Part shown: positions 1-9,661 of the stretch, piece after piece | How the letters are laid out: every line of letters starts with the position of its first letter | How positions within the stretch are numbered: position 1 is the stretch's first letter | Source of the DNA: Fulvivirga maritima | GTDB taxonomy: Bacteria; Bacteroidota; Bacteroidia; Cytophagales; Cyclobacteriaceae | Assembly: GCF_021389955.1 (NCBI RefSeq) | Contig: NZ_CP089980.1 | Coordinates: 743,501 to 807,500, forward strand | DNA: 64,000 nucleotides | Direction: 5' to 3' | Translations under genes and position numbers: made by a program | Notes under the pieces: generated by a model | Databases searched by the model: none | What the model was told of the DNA's origin: nothing | What the model saw: the letters and a program-made list of their open reading frames with translations, nothing else

Positions 1-497
1 AAATTGAAGAACCCCATAGAGGACTTGTAAGCCTTAAAAACATTGGAATTATATTCATTATAAACCTCCGCCAGCACCTCCAACATACGGGTCTTTATTT
101 TTATATTATTTTCAAAAATATCGAAGATATTATCTTGGGGTATCACATAAAACTCTGCCTTTTCTGACACCACAAAAGCATTAAGCAAACGCTTGGTATT
201 TCTCAACAAGCAGCTTTCTCCCAGCGCTACTCCCGGCCCTACTTTGGTAAGGTCTTCAAACCTTTCATTCACATCTATAGTGAGCGCTATTTCTCCTTTT
301 TTAATGAGGTACAAAGCATGGCTAGGGTCATTTCTAAAAAATACCACTTCGTCTTGCTCATATTTTCTCTCATACATAAATGGCAGGAAGAGTGACATCT
401 GCTTGTAATTGAGGGTGGAGAATAAATCTATCCTGGACAGATATAGAAATAAATCGTGCTGCTCAGGCGTAAAGGTCTTTTTAAATGGATTATTCAT
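1..497 (-). CDS. Cyclic-nucleotide-binding (Crp/Fnr-type sensor) domain protein, partial
   Basis: The reading frame opens at 497 on the minus strand and runs off the left edge, so only about 165 N-terminal residues are visible. They form a cNMP-binding beta-barrel, with the phosphate-binding-cassette signature GESCLLRNTKR in the second half. Whether a DNA-binding domain follows cannot be seen. Its ATG overlaps the stop codon of the repaired tilS frame (ATGAATAA at 490-497), so it is probably translationally coupled to tilS. The ligand is unknown; many Bacteroidota members of this family do not bind cAMP. Confidence 0.75.
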   Translation of the reverse strand, partial: MNNPFKKTFTPEQHDLFLYLSRIDLFSTLNYKQMSLFLPFMYERKYEQDEVVFFRNDPSHALYLIKKGEIALTIDVNERFEDLTKVGPGVALGESCLLRNTKRLLNAFVVSEKAEFYVIPQDNIFDIFENNIKIKTRMLEVLAEVYNEYNSNVFKAYKSSMGFFN

Positions 498-1816
498 GAT
501 CTACTCTTACTATGTTGAATATCTTCTTTGAAGAAGATGTTATCTTATACCGGTCATCTATTCTGTAGCCAATCACCCAAGCAATATTTTCACCAGAGGT
601 AAGCACATAGACCCTCTCTTTCAAGTTTAATGGAATTTTCTCATCTATCATAAAATCGCTTAGCTTTTTTTTTACCCCTCATTCCCAGAGGTCTAAAAGC
701 ATCTCCCTGCTGCCATTTTCTCACTTTAAGAGGGAACTCCAAACGCTCATAATCCAAGCTCACCTTATTGGCTGATTTTAATATTTTACTATTGTCTTCT
801 GTAGTATAAAGCTGAAAAGTCAACTCTCCTTGCTTCACTAAATCATCCTCTTCTTTAATTTCAAAGGCTATTTCTTCTTCTCCTCTTTCACTAACAATAA
901 GACTGTCCCTATCCACATTCACCTGATGAGAAGCCGATAGAAACAGCTTGCCTGGCTCGCCTACCCTTACAGCCTGCATCACTTCTTCCGCCTGCACAAA
1001 CGTAAAACCAAAAGGACGAAGCAGTTCTTCTAGCACCACTACTTTATCAATCTTCCGTAACTGCTGTAATGACAGATAATGATCCGCTCCTTTTTGCTCC
1101 CAGTAGTTATATTTGAAATCATCTCTTACCTCATGCAGCATCTGCTCCATTTCCATTAACCGCTTTTGGGTGTTTACATAAGTGTTTTCTACCGAAGGGT
1201 TAATCTTCCTTAGCTCAGGCACCACATTATTCCTGATCTTATTTCGCATATAATCATCAGAAAAATTACTAACGTCATCTCGCCAACGTATTTCATTGCG
1301 GCTGGCATAATACACTATCTCTTCCTTAGTAGCCCACAGCAATGGCCTTATTAGCCGGCCATTCCTAGCCTTGATACCTCGCAAACCGCTTATGCCCGTA
1401 CCTTTAGTTAGGTTATAAAGGGTAGTCTCCAAACTATCATTAAGATGATGGGCTGTTACCAGGCAGCTTAATCCCCGCTCTTGAAGCAATTTATTAAACC
1501 ATTCATACCTCAATTCCCGAGCTGCCATTTCTATAGAAATAGAGTTTCTTTCGGCATAATTTTTGGTATCAAATGACTCTGTTACACAATCAACCTTTAT
1601 CGATTTGGCAAACTTTTTCACAAAATCTTCATCTTCATCAGAAGAAGCGCCTCTCAGGTTAAAATTACAATGTGCTATTGTAAACGAGTATTTAGCCTGC
1701 TTCAGCAGCATGGCCAGCACCATGGAGTCTACTCCTCCACTTACCGCTACCAGCAGCCCATCGGTATATGTACATAAATTATTGTCATCTATAAAATCTA
1801 AAAATTTCTTAACCAT
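490..1816 (-). CDS. tilS: tRNA(Ile)-lysidine synthase TilS, frameshifted near the C-terminus
   Basis: TilS ligates lysine to C34 of the CAU-anticodon tRNA-Ile so that it reads AUA. The PP-loop ATPase motif SGGVDSM is at residues 26-32, and the N-terminal domain and TilS substrate-binding region follow. As written the frame stops at 641 after GMRGKKKAKRFYDR. The run of nine T at 665-673 (A9 in the mRNA) carries one base too many. With eight, the frame reads GKKKLSDFMIDEKIPLNLKE, the expected TilS C-terminal domain, and continues to a TAA at 490-492, giving about 441 residues. That stop overlaps the start of the next gene, which supports the repaired frame. TilS is normally essential, so true loss is unlikely. 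Confidence 0.9.
665..673 (-). other. Homopolymer frameshift site in tilS (A9 in mRNA)
   Basis: Nine consecutive T on the plus strand. Eight would keep tilS in frame through its conserved C-terminal domain. It is either a sequence error or a site of transcriptional slippage. Confidence 0.8.
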
Positions 1817-1838
1817 GGTTGTACCCCATTTTTTTGGT

Positions 1839-1846
1839 TAGTTTTG
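1839..1846 (+). promoter_or_regulatory. Candidate -7 element TAGTTTTG
   Basis: Matches the Bacteroidetes -7 consensus TAnnTTTG and lies 17 bases before the OstA-like ATG. A TTG lies upstream at 1819-1821, but the spacing (17) is short of the usual 19, so only the -7 half is convincing. Confidence 0.45.
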
Positions 1847-1862
1847 CAAACTGTTAATTATC

Positions 1863-3522
1863 ATGATCAAATTTACCCTAAAAATAACATATATTCTTGT
1901 TCTGCTCTGCGCTACTGCTCTTACGGCTTTCGCACAGAAAGAACAGATACAATTGAAGCAAGCCGATATATGGAAGGGCGGAATTAGAGATGGCCAACGC
2001 ATAGATCGTGTTATAGGCAATGTTATCTTCCAACAGAAGGAGACCACCATCTATAGTGACTCTGCCTACTTCTTTAACGCAAAAAACTTCATAGAAGCTT
2101 ACGGCCATGTAAAAATTGTAGAAGGCGACTCAGTAACTATTACTGCCGAAAAACTTATATATGATGGTAATAAAAAAGAAGCGCAACTCAGGGAAGATGT
2201 AGTCTTTGTAAAAAAAGCACAAATGACTTTATACACAGACTACCTGGATTATTACCGAATACAACAGGAAGCTCGCTACTACGAAGGCGGCAAAATAGTA
2301 GACAGCGCCAACGTACTTACTAGTGAAAAAGGATACTATCAGGTAAATACTAGTATGGCCTCTTTTAAAACTGATGTAAAGGCAGTAAACCCAGACTACA
2401 CCTTAACCTCTGATACTCTACAGTATAACACCAAGACCAAGATTATTTACTTCCGTGCTCCCACCAAAATTGTAGACAGTGACAGTAGCATTTTCAACTA
2501 TGAAACCGGACAGTACGATACTAAAATAAAACGTTCTGACCTGAACATTGGTCAAATAGAAAGTAAAGAATACATACTTAAAGGTGATAGGCTTAATCTG
2601 GATGATCTGAGTAAAAAATATACTGCTAAAGGCAATGTAGTGCTCATTTCTAAAGAGCAAGATGTGATTATTACCGGAGATGATGGCTTTTACCAAAAAA
2701 AAGGACGGAATCTCTAAAGTATATGGAAATGCACTTATGAAAAAGGTAATGCAAAAAGATACGCTTTACCTAAAGGCTGATACTTTGGTAGCAATAGAAA
2801 ATGAAGATCCTGCTAAAAAAAGGTTATTAGCTTATAAAAATGTTAAAATATTTAAGCCTGATCTCCGTGGAGTTTCTGATTCTCTGGCCTATTTCACCAG
2901 TGACTCTACCATTTACTTTTATGATGATCCTGTATTATGGAGCGGCGGCAGCCAGATAGAAGCTGATTCTATTAATGCCGTCTTAGCCAATGGCTCCATA
3001 GAAAGGCTTAATATGAATGAAAACTCCTTTGTAATATCTGAAGATAGTATCTCCAATTACAATCAGATAAAAGGACGGAGCATGGTAGCCTACTTTAAGG
3101 AAGGCAGCATTAAAAAAGTGGACGTTAATGGTAATGCAGAAAGTTTATTTTTCGCTCTGGATGAAACAGATAGTTACCTGATGGGGATGAATAAAATCAC
3201 CTGTAGTTTTATGATTATCAATTTCAAGCTTAATAAGGTAGACAACCTATCTTCTTATGTAACTCCCGATGCCTCATTTATCCCTCCGCATGAGCTGGAA
3301 GATCCTGAAAGAAGATTAAAAGATTTTAAATGGAGAATTTCTGAAAAACCTGAAAGAAAAGATGTGCTGGGAGAAGAGGCTGACGCAAAGCCGGATAGCA
3401 ACGATGACACCGAAGAGAAAGACACAGGACCATCTCCAAAAAGCATAGAACTTGAAACAAAAAAAACTAACGACAGTATAAAGTTAAAGAAGAATAGATC
3501 ACAATTGAAGAAGGAGGAGTAG
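1863..3522 (+). CDS. OstA/LptA-like organic solvent tolerance protein, frameshifted
   Basis: Signal peptide (residues 1-24, ending ALTAFAQ) followed by repeated beta-strand units typical of the OstA/LptA beta-jellyroll that carries lipopolysaccharide across the periplasm. The frame starting at 1863 stops at 2717, and an overlapping frame continues from 2680 to 3522. The junction is an A8 run at 2695-2702. With seven A the sequence reads FYQKKDGISKVYGNALMKK without a break, giving about 552 residues, the normal length of Bacteroidota OstA-like proteins as I recall it. The C-terminal 60 residues are charged and low-complexity (E/K/D/S). Function is inferred from family; no LPS genes are adjacent. 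Confidence 0.8.
2695..2702 (+). other. Homopolymer frameshift site (A8) in the OstA-like gene
   Basis: Eight A where seven would join the two halves of the OstA-like protein in a single frame. Confidence 0.8.
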
Positions 3523-3618
3523 CAGGAAGTGGTAAGCTTTATTTATTAATAGTTTTTTTGTATATTGTTCAGTTCAGTAGTAGGCTTTATATAAGTAGAT
3601 CATAACTATGTTTTTAAC

Positions 3619-4329
3619 ATGAAATTATATTTATCAATGGTTCTGGGCTTTATATCCATATGCAGTGCATATGCGCAAAGCTTTGAAGTAATTGATAATA
3701 CTCAAGCCTTCGCAGGAAACATAGGACAAGACATTTCTGCTACTATACCCATAAGAAACAACTCCTCCCGGCCCATTCAAATGATAATTAAAAGAGTGGA
3801 TCAGATGATAGGCACAGGCCAAATCAACTACTTCTGCTGGGATAATGAATGCTTTGACCCAAGCACTAATCAATTGCCATTATCAAAACGTTTAAACCCA
3901 GGAGAAACCACCTCTAAATTTAAAAGCATACTCATAGGAGGCCTCGCACCAGGGTTTAGCACTGTGAAATATTTAATTTTTGACAGGGACAATCCTACTG
4001 ATGCCATTGAGCATGAAGTAACTTACACCATTGAAGAAAGCACCGAAAAGAAACTGATCTTCAGCTCCAAAGACATAAAAATAAATGATGTTTACCCTAA
4101 TCCTGTTGAAGATTTTGCTATTGTAGAATACAATATCCTCAACCAAAACAAAAACGCTAAAATAGTCATTCACAATGTTTTAGGCAGTATTATTAGCGAA
4201 TACAAGCTATCATCATTAGAAACTAAAATTAAAATAAAGACTAATGATTTGAACTCCGGAGTATACTTTTACACCTTATATGTAGATAACGACGGAGTGA
4301 TGACCCGCAAGCTGATCGTTAAAAAATAA
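3619..4329 (+). CDS. Secreted protein with T9SS type A sorting domain
   Basis: 236 residues. A signal peptide ends at SAYAQ (about residue 19). A beta-rich middle domain contains two nearby Cys (CWDNEC), which could form a disulfide. The last 80 residues match the type IX secretion sorting domain (VYPNPVEDFAIVEY, then GVYFYTLYVDNDG, ending in RKLIVKK). The protein is expected to cross the outer membrane and be attached to or released from the surface. The middle domain is not recognised and gives no enzyme motif. It stands alone between the OstA-like gene and bamD. Confidence 0.85.
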   Translation: MKLYLSMVLGFISICSAYAQSFEVIDNTQAFAGNIGQDISATIPIRNNSSRPIQMIIKRVDQMIGTGQINYFCWDNECFDPSTNQLPLSKRLNPGETTSKFKSILIGGLAPGFSTVKYLIFDRDNPTDAIEHEVTYTIEESTEKKLIFSSKDIKINDVYPNPVEDFAIVEYNILNQNKNAKIVIHNVLGSIISEYKLSSLETKIKIKTNDLNSGVYFYTLYVDNDGVMTRKLIVKK

Positions 4330-4393
4330 TCTCCCTCAACAAACTAAGCCCAATATACTTTCGTTATAAACCTCGGCGACTACGCATAATACC

Positions 4394-4425
4394 ATTGTAT
4401 ATTATAAATTACTAACCTATATTTG
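4394..4425 (+). promoter_or_regulatory. Bacteroidetes-type promoter for bamD
   Basis: -7 element TATATTTG at 4418-4425 fits TAnnTTTG. ATTG at 4394-4397 stands in for the -33 TTTG, with 20 bases between. Transcription would begin almost at the bamD ATG (4433), so the 5' UTR would be very short or absent. Confidence 0.55.
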
Positions 4426-4432
4426 CACCCTT

Positions 4433-5245
4433 ATGTTAAAACGGGTATTTTCCAAGAACTTTATCATTGTACTTACCATCCTTTCTATATTCTCATGTAG
4501 CAAATTCCGCAAAATTGAGAAAAGTGAAGACTGGAGGGTTAAATATGATGCGGCACTAAAGTATTACGAAGACAAAGACTATTACCGCTCAGGCGTATTA
4601 TTTGAGCAGGTTTTACCTATAGTAAGAGGACTTCCTGAGGGTGAAGATGTTCAGTTTAAATTTGCTTATTGCCAATATTATCAGAACTTCTTCTTACTAG
4701 CAGCACATCACTTCAAAGTGTTTTATGAAACTTACGCCAGAAGTGAATACGCTCAGGAAGCACAGTATATGCATGCTTATTCTTTATATGCTAACTCCCC
4801 TGCTTACAACCTGGATCAGACCAGTAGTATGGAAGCGCTAATAGCTATGCAAAACTTCATCAATAAGTACCCTTCTACCAAGTTTAGAGATGACGCTACT
4901 GCCGTTATTGATGACATACAGGAAAAACTGGAATTAAAAGCTTACGAAAATGCTAAGCTTTACTATAAAATAGAAAAATATAAAGCTGCAGTAGTAGCTT
5001 TCGATACCTTTAAAAATGACTTCCCTGATTCAAAATTCAACGAAGAGGTAGCCTACATGAAGTTTATGGCTCAGTATGAATTGGCTCAGCGTAGTATATA
5101 CAGCAAACAGCTGGAGCGCTACCAAGAGGCCAACACCTATTACTTAGAGTTTATAGATGACTACCCTGAAAGTGAATTTATTAAAGACGCAGAGAAGAGA
5201 TATGCTAACAGTTTGGAGAAATCTACCGAACTGGCAAAAAAATAA
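4433..5245 (+). CDS. bamD: Outer membrane assembly lipoprotein BamD
   Basis: 270 residues. A lipoprotein signal peptide ends in the lipobox IFSC (Cys22). It is followed by tetratricopeptide-type helices in the YfiO/BamD arrangement: YYEDKDYYRSGVLFEQVL, the pairing RSEYAQEAQYMHAYSLY, and the conserved INKYPSTKF segment. It acts on the periplasmic face of the outer membrane with BamA in inserting beta-barrel proteins. It heads a run of housekeeping genes on the same strand (omega, coaBC, PorD-like, recN), a gene order often seen in Bacteroidota. Confidence 0.92.
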   Translation: MLKRVFSKNFIIVLTILSIFSCSKFRKIEKSEDWRVKYDAALKYYEDKDYYRSGVLFEQVLPIVRGLPEGEDVQFKFAYCQYYQNFFLLAAHHFKVFYETYARSEYAQEAQYMHAYSLYANSPAYNLDQTSSMEALIAMQNFINKYPSTKFRDDATAVIDDIQEKLELKAYENAKLYYKIEKYKAAVVAFDTFKNDFPDSKFNEEVAYMKFMAQYELAQRSIYSKQLERYQEANTYYLEFIDDYPESEFIKDAEKRYANSLEKSTELAKK

Positions 5246-5269
5246 TTTAATTAAATTGAAATAAAAGTT

Positions 5270-5593
5270 ATGGCTATTCAAGCATCAATTGTTACAAGAG
5301 ATATGGATAAACTTGCCAATGTTACTGGCAACGTATATGAGAGTGTAGCAATCATTGGAAAAAGAGCAAGACAAGTTGCTGTTAATGTAAAGGAAGAGCT
5401 TAACAACAAGTTAGCCGAATTTGCCTCAACAGTAGATAACCTTGAAGAAATTTTCGAAAACAGAGAGCAAATAGAAATCTCTAAATTCTATGAGAGAATG
5501 CCTAAATCCACTAATGTAGCTATTGAAGAGTTCATAGAAGGAAAAGTTACATTCCGTAGAAGAGAAGAAGAAGATGGTGGCCTAAGTCTATAA
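5270..5593 (+). CDS. rpoZ: RNA polymerase omega subunit (Rpb6-like)
   Basis: 107 residues with the Bacteroidota form of omega/Rpb6. The helical segment NVYESVAIIGKRARQVAVN is the conserved core that clamps the beta' C-terminus. The acidic C-terminus (RRREEEDGG) is typical. It lies 24 bases after bamD and 8 bases before coaBC, and is probably co-transcribed with both. Confidence 0.9.
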   Translation: MAIQASIVTRDMDKLANVTGNVYESVAIIGKRARQVAVNVKEELNNKLAEFASTVDNLEEIFENREQIEISKFYERMPKSTNVAIEEFIEGKVTFRRREEEDGGLSL

Positions 5594-5601
5594 TCAGCTA
5601 A

Positions 5602-6801
5602 ATGCTCCAGGGTAAGAAAATCATACTCGGAATATCCGGAAGCATAGCCGCCTATAAAGCAGCCACACTTACAAGGCTTTTAGTAAAATCAGGAGCAGAG
5701 GTGAAGATTATTATTTCTTCCTCTGCTTCTGAGTTTATTACCCCTCTTACTTTAGCTACCTTATCCAAGAACCCGGTACTCTCAAGTTTTACTAAAAACA
5801 GCGCTGGCGAATGGAATAATCATGTAGAATTGGGGTTATGGGCTGATGCTATGATCATGGCTCCGGCCAGTGCCAACACCATAGGAAAAATGGCTAACGG
5901 GCTGTGCGACAACCTACTACTTGCCACCTACTTATCTGCCAAATGCCCCGTTTATGTGGCTCCTGCTATGGATCTGGACATGCACAAGCATCCTGCTGTA
6001 CAGGCGAACATAGCCAAGCTGATAGAATATGGCAATAAGATCATAGAAGCCCAACACGGCGAACTAGCCAGCGGACTGGTAGGTACAGGCCGTATGGAAG
6101 AACCTGAAAATATAGTATCTATACTTAAGCAAGAACTAGGTGCAAAAAAGCCTCTAACGGGTAAAAAAGCGCTAGTTACCGCAGGCCCTACTTATGAAGC
6201 CATAGATCCTGTTCGCTTTATAGGTAATCACTCTAGCGGAAAAATGGGCTATGCTTTAGCAGAAGCATTACACGCTGCTGGAGCAGAAGTCACCCTCATA
6301 AGCGGACCTACTCACGAGCAATTATCTTCTGCAGACATACACCTTCACAGGGTAACCTCTGCACAAGAAATGCATGATGCGTGCATAGAGAAATATCCTG
6401 AAACTGACATAGCTGTATTAGCTGCAGCTGTAGCTGATTACAAGCCGGCCAAGCAAGCCACTCAAAAAATAAAGAAGAGTTCTGACCATCTGTCCATAGA
6501 CCTGGTAAAAACTTATGATATTGCCAAAGCCTTGGGAAAATTGAAAAAAAATGGCCAGTTTACAGTAGGTTTTGCCTTGGAAACAGAAAATGAAGTGACT
6601 AACGCACAAGAAAAACGAGAGAAAAAGAACTTCGATTTTATTGTACTTAATTCCCTTCAGGATAAAGGAGCTGGCTTCGGGCATAATACCAATAAAATAT
6701 CTATTATTGACAGACAAAATAATGTCCGTGATTTTGAGTTAAAAGATAAAAGAAGTGTAGCCCAGGACATTGTCAACGCCATTATCGAATGTATCGAATA
6801 A
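5602..6801 (+). CDS. coaBC: Bifunctional phosphopantothenoylcysteine decarboxylase / synthase
   Basis: 399 residues. The N-terminal CoaC flavoprotein domain begins GKKIILGISGSIAAYKA and has the APAMDLDMH substrate loop. The C-terminal CoaB domain (from about residue 190) has ALVTAGPTYEAIDPVRFI, the NHSSGKMGYALAEAL segment, AAAVADYKP, and the flexible K-rich lid. It makes 4'-phosphopantetheine from phosphopantothenate and cysteine on the route to CoA. Its 3' end overlaps the next gene by 13 bases. Confidence 0.95.
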   Translation: MLQGKKIILGISGSIAAYKAATLTRLLVKSGAEVKIIISSSASEFITPLTLATLSKNPVLSSFTKNSAGEWNNHVELGLWADAMIMAPASANTIGKMANGLCDNLLLATYLSAKCPVYVAPAMDLDMHKHPAVQANIAKLIEYGNKIIEAQHGELASGLVGTGRMEEPENIVSILKQELGAKKPLTGKKALVTAGPTYEAIDPVRFIGNHSSGKMGYALAEALHAAGAEVTLISGPTHEQLSSADIHLHRVTSAQEMHDACIEKYPETDIAVLAAAVADYKPAKQATQKIKKSSDHLSIDLVKTYDIAKALGKLKKNGQFTVGFALETENEVTNAQEKREKKNFDFIVLNSLQDKGAGFGHNTNKISIIDRQNNVRDFELKDKRSVAQDIVNAIIECIE

Positions 6802-7679
6802 TAACTATAGCCTTTGTTTTTATTTCTTATCTAAGTGTAGCTCAGGAGCTAAACTGCAAGGTCACCATTAATTCTGATCAGGTACAAACCTCTGACCGCA
6901 GAATTTTTGAGGATATGGAGAATGCACTTTCGCAGTTTATGAACTCACGCACATGGACAGATAACACCTATGAGAGCTTTGAAAGGATAAAATGCAACCT
7001 CATTATCACCTTGCAAAATCCTACTACCATAGGCAGCTACCAGGCTACTGTACAGGTACAATCTGCTCGCCCTGTTTATAATTCTAATTACGAGTCTATC
7101 GTGCTTAACTTTGCTGATAGAGACTGGGCGTTTGAATATGTAGACTCTCAGCCGCTAGATTTCAGTGACAACATCTATAACTCTAACCTTACTTCGCTAC
7201 TTGCTTTTTACGCTTACCTGATCATAGGCATGGATTATGATACCTTCAGCCCTATGGGTGGTACACCTTATTTCCAAAAAGCTTTAAACGTAGCTACTAA
7301 CGCGCAGCAGTCTAACAGACCTGGGTGGGACGCTATGGGAAGTACTAGAAACCGTTATTGGCTGATCGAAAATTTAACCAACTCACAGCTTTCTCCTGTA
7401 AGACAAGGATACTACGATTATCACAGGCAGGCTCTTGATACCTTTGAACAGGATAAAGAACAAAGCCGCAAGAAGATAGTAGAAGTACTGAAAAACATAA
7501 GAAAAACACGCACCGCCTACCCTAACTCCATTCTGATTATCGCTTTTCTAGATGCTAAGTCAGATGAGCTGATCAATATTTTTTCGGAAGGCAATATACA
7601 AACACGCAGAGAGGCTTTTGATGCACTTTCTAACATTGATCCTTCCAAGAGTAGTTCTTACGAACAAATGATTAAATAA
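6789..7679 (+). CDS. porD: DUF4835 / PorD-like type IX secretion protein
   Basis: 296 residues. It begins with a signal peptide and the family hallmark QELNCKVTINSDQVQ, then a long periplasmic domain with SMGGTPYFQKAL-like spacing (SPMGGTPYFQ) and helices at the C-terminus. This matches DUF4835, annotated as PorD in genomes with the T9SS. The start overlaps the coaBC stop. It fits the several T9SS sorting-domain proteins in this window. The biochemical role of PorD is poorly defined. Confidence 0.85.
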   Translation: MYRIITIAFVFISYLSVAQELNCKVTINSDQVQTSDRRIFEDMENALSQFMNSRTWTDNTYESFERIKCNLIITLQNPTTIGSYQATVQVQSARPVYNSNYESIVLNFADRDWAFEYVDSQPLDFSDNIYNSNLTSLLAFYAYLIIGMDYDTFSPMGGTPYFQKALNVATNAQQSNRPGWDAMGSTRNRYWLIENLTNSQLSPVRQGYYDYHRQALDTFEQDKEQSRKKIVEVLKNIRKTRTAYPNSILIIAFLDAKSDELINIFSEGNIQTRREAFDALSNIDPSKSSSYEQMIK

Positions 7680-7901
7680 ATGGCTAAAAGACAACTACGC
7701 CTATCTCCAGACCTCATCTCTGAAAAATGGTCTGAAATTTCTGGTAAAAAAGCTAATATTGTACTAAACAATAGAAGAGTCATCTTTGTAAAGCTGATAG
7801 AACACTCTGCCGACCAAATAAAGGTAGAAGATATGAAACAGCAAAAGCACAAAGTAGACACTAAAGAAATATCAGAAATCATTCTAGACATTAAAGCTTA
7901 A
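7680..7901 (+). CDS. Small conserved protein with possible Sm/Hfq-like fold
   Basis: 73 residues, cytoplasmic, no signal peptide. The ATG directly follows the PorD-like stop codon, and the stop directly precedes the recN ATG, so it is clearly part of the operon. After a short helix, the pattern GKKANIVLNNRRVIFVKLIE, then a charged turn, then KHKVDTKEISEIIL resembles the two-part Sm motif of Hfq/Sm proteins (strand-rich core ending in a K/H-x-IS-x-I strand). I do not know a named family for it. The Sm assignment is an inference from pattern only. Confidence 0.65.
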   Translation: MAKRQLRLSPDLISEKWSEISGKKANIVLNNRRVIFVKLIEHSADQIKVEDMKQQKHKVDTKEISEIILDIKA

Positions 7902-9560
7902 ATGCTCAAACATCTATTAATTAAAAATTACGCTCTTATTCAACATCTGGAGATAGACCCTTCAGCTAATCTGAATATCATCACAGGAGAAACCGGTGCT
8001 GGTAAGTCTATTATGTTAGGAGCCGTAGGATTATTGCTTGGTAACAGAGCTGATACCAAATCATTATTAGATGAAAGTAGTAAATGTATAATCGAAGGCC
8101 AATTTGATATCAAAGAATATCAACTAGAAAAACTTTTTGATGAAGAAGACCTTGATTATGCCCCTCTGTCCATTTTCAGAAGAGAAATAAGCCCTTCTGG
8201 CAAGTCACGTGCGTTTATTAATGATACACCTGTAACGCTAGACATACTCAAAAAGCTCAGCACCAGGCTTATGGATGTGCACTCTCAGCACGAGACACTA
8301 CATTTAGGCAAACATAATTACCAGCTTGCCTTTGTAGATGCTTATGCAGGAACCACCGCACTAAGACAAGCTTACAGAAGTAAATTCCAAGCCTATAAAA
8401 AGGCTCTTCAAAAGCTGGAAGCGCTAAAGAAGGAAAATGCTGAAGTAGGTAAAGAAGCGGATTTTAATAACTTCTTACTCTCTGAACTCACAAAAGCAGA
8501 GCTCAAAGCTGGAGAGCAGGAAGAGCTTGAAGCATCATTAGAGGTGATGGAGCATGCTGAAGAGATCAAGACCAAGCTCAACGAATCATTAGCCACCCTT
8601 TCTGACGGGGAGTTCGCTGCCATTAGTGGTTTGCAGCAAGCTAAAACGCTGGTTAGTCAGCTAAAAACATACGCCAAAAGCTATGAATCAATATCTGAAA
8701 GACTCGAAAGCACATTTATAGAGCTCAAGGACATCATAAACGAGATTGAAAAGGAAGAAGACTCAGTAGAGTTTGATCCTGAGGAGATCCAAATTACACA
8801 AGAAAGGCTTAGCCTCATTTACTCACTACAACAAAAACATCAGGTAAGCGGCATTAGCGAACTGTTAGAAATACAGGCTGATTTAGAAAGCAAAGCCAAT
8901 AGGTTTAATAACCTGGATGATGAGATTCAAAGTGCAGAAGCTGAGGTAAAACAATACCAGGAAGCAGCCCAAAAAGAAGCGGAAGCCTTAAGTCAAAAAA
9001 GGCAAAAGGTCTTCACTGCTCTGGAAAAGGAACTTAAAACATTACTAGCTCAGGTCGGCATTCCTGATGCTTCTATAAATATCACTAATGAAGTGGTAGC
9101 ACTGGGAGATCATGGTATAGATCAGGTTAATATTCTATTCAGTGCTAACAAAGGTATAGCGCCACAGGAGCTCTCCAAATCTGCCTCAGGAGGTGAATTT
9201 TCAAGGCTCATGTTTTGCGTGAAATACATCCTGGCAGATAAAATATCTATGCCTACCATCATTTTTGATGAGATAGACACCGGAGTTTCTGGAGAAATAG
9301 CATTAAAGCTAGGTGATATGATGAAGAGAATGGCCGAGAACCACCAGGTGATTACCATTAGCCACTTGCCTCAGGTAGCCGCCAAAGGCAGCAAGCATTA
9401 TTTTGTATTTAAAGATAATACTTCTGATAAGGCCATTAGTAAAATTAAAGCTTTAGATGAAGAGGAAAGAATATCTGAAATAGCCAAAATGATAGGTGGA
9501 GACAAACCGTCAGAAACGGCCTTCCAAAGTGCGCGTGAATTACTGCAGGTAACTTCCTGA
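7902..9560 (+). CDS. recN: DNA repair ATPase RecN
   Basis: 552 residues. SMC-like protein: Walker A GETGAGKS at residues 29-36, a long central coiled coil rich in E/K/A/L (about residues 150-380), and the C-terminal head with LSKSASGGEFSRLMF signature, Walker B TIIFDEIDTGVSG and the ISHLPQVA switch motif. It acts at double-strand breaks. The last gene of the bamD-recN run; no clear terminator follows it. Confidence 0.95.
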   Translation: MLKHLLIKNYALIQHLEIDPSANLNIITGETGAGKSIMLGAVGLLLGNRADTKSLLDESSKCIIEGQFDIKEYQLEKLFDEEDLDYAPLSIFRREISPSGKSRAFINDTPVTLDILKKLSTRLMDVHSQHETLHLGKHNYQLAFVDAYAGTTALRQAYRSKFQAYKKALQKLEALKKENAEVGKEADFNNFLLSELTKAELKAGEQEELEASLEVMEHAEEIKTKLNESLATLSDGEFAAISGLQQAKTLVSQLKTYAKSYESISERLESTFIELKDIINEIEKEEDSVEFDPEEIQITQERLSLIYSLQQKHQVSGISELLEIQADLESKANRFNNLDDEIQSAEAEVKQYQEAAQKEAEALSQKRQKVFTALEKELKTLLAQVGIPDASINITNEVVALGDHGIDQVNILFSANKGIAPQELSKSASGGEFSRLMFCVKYILADKISMPTIIFDEIDTGVSGEIALKLGDMMKRMAENHQVITISHLPQVAAKGSKHYFVFKDNTSDKAISKIKALDEEERISEIAKMIGGDKPSETAFQSARELLQVTS

Positions 9561-9661
9561 AAATAAGACTTATTAAATTTCTTTCTTCCTTTTTCTTTTT
9601 CATAAATATCAGGAAATTAGCCACATATTTATTTTGAAACAGAAAAACTTAGAAAGCAATA

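Noticed and set aside
1563-1841. Long open frames opposite known genes (for example opposite tilS)
   Set aside because: They are shadows of genes on the other strand; their translations show no domain, signal or conservation pattern.
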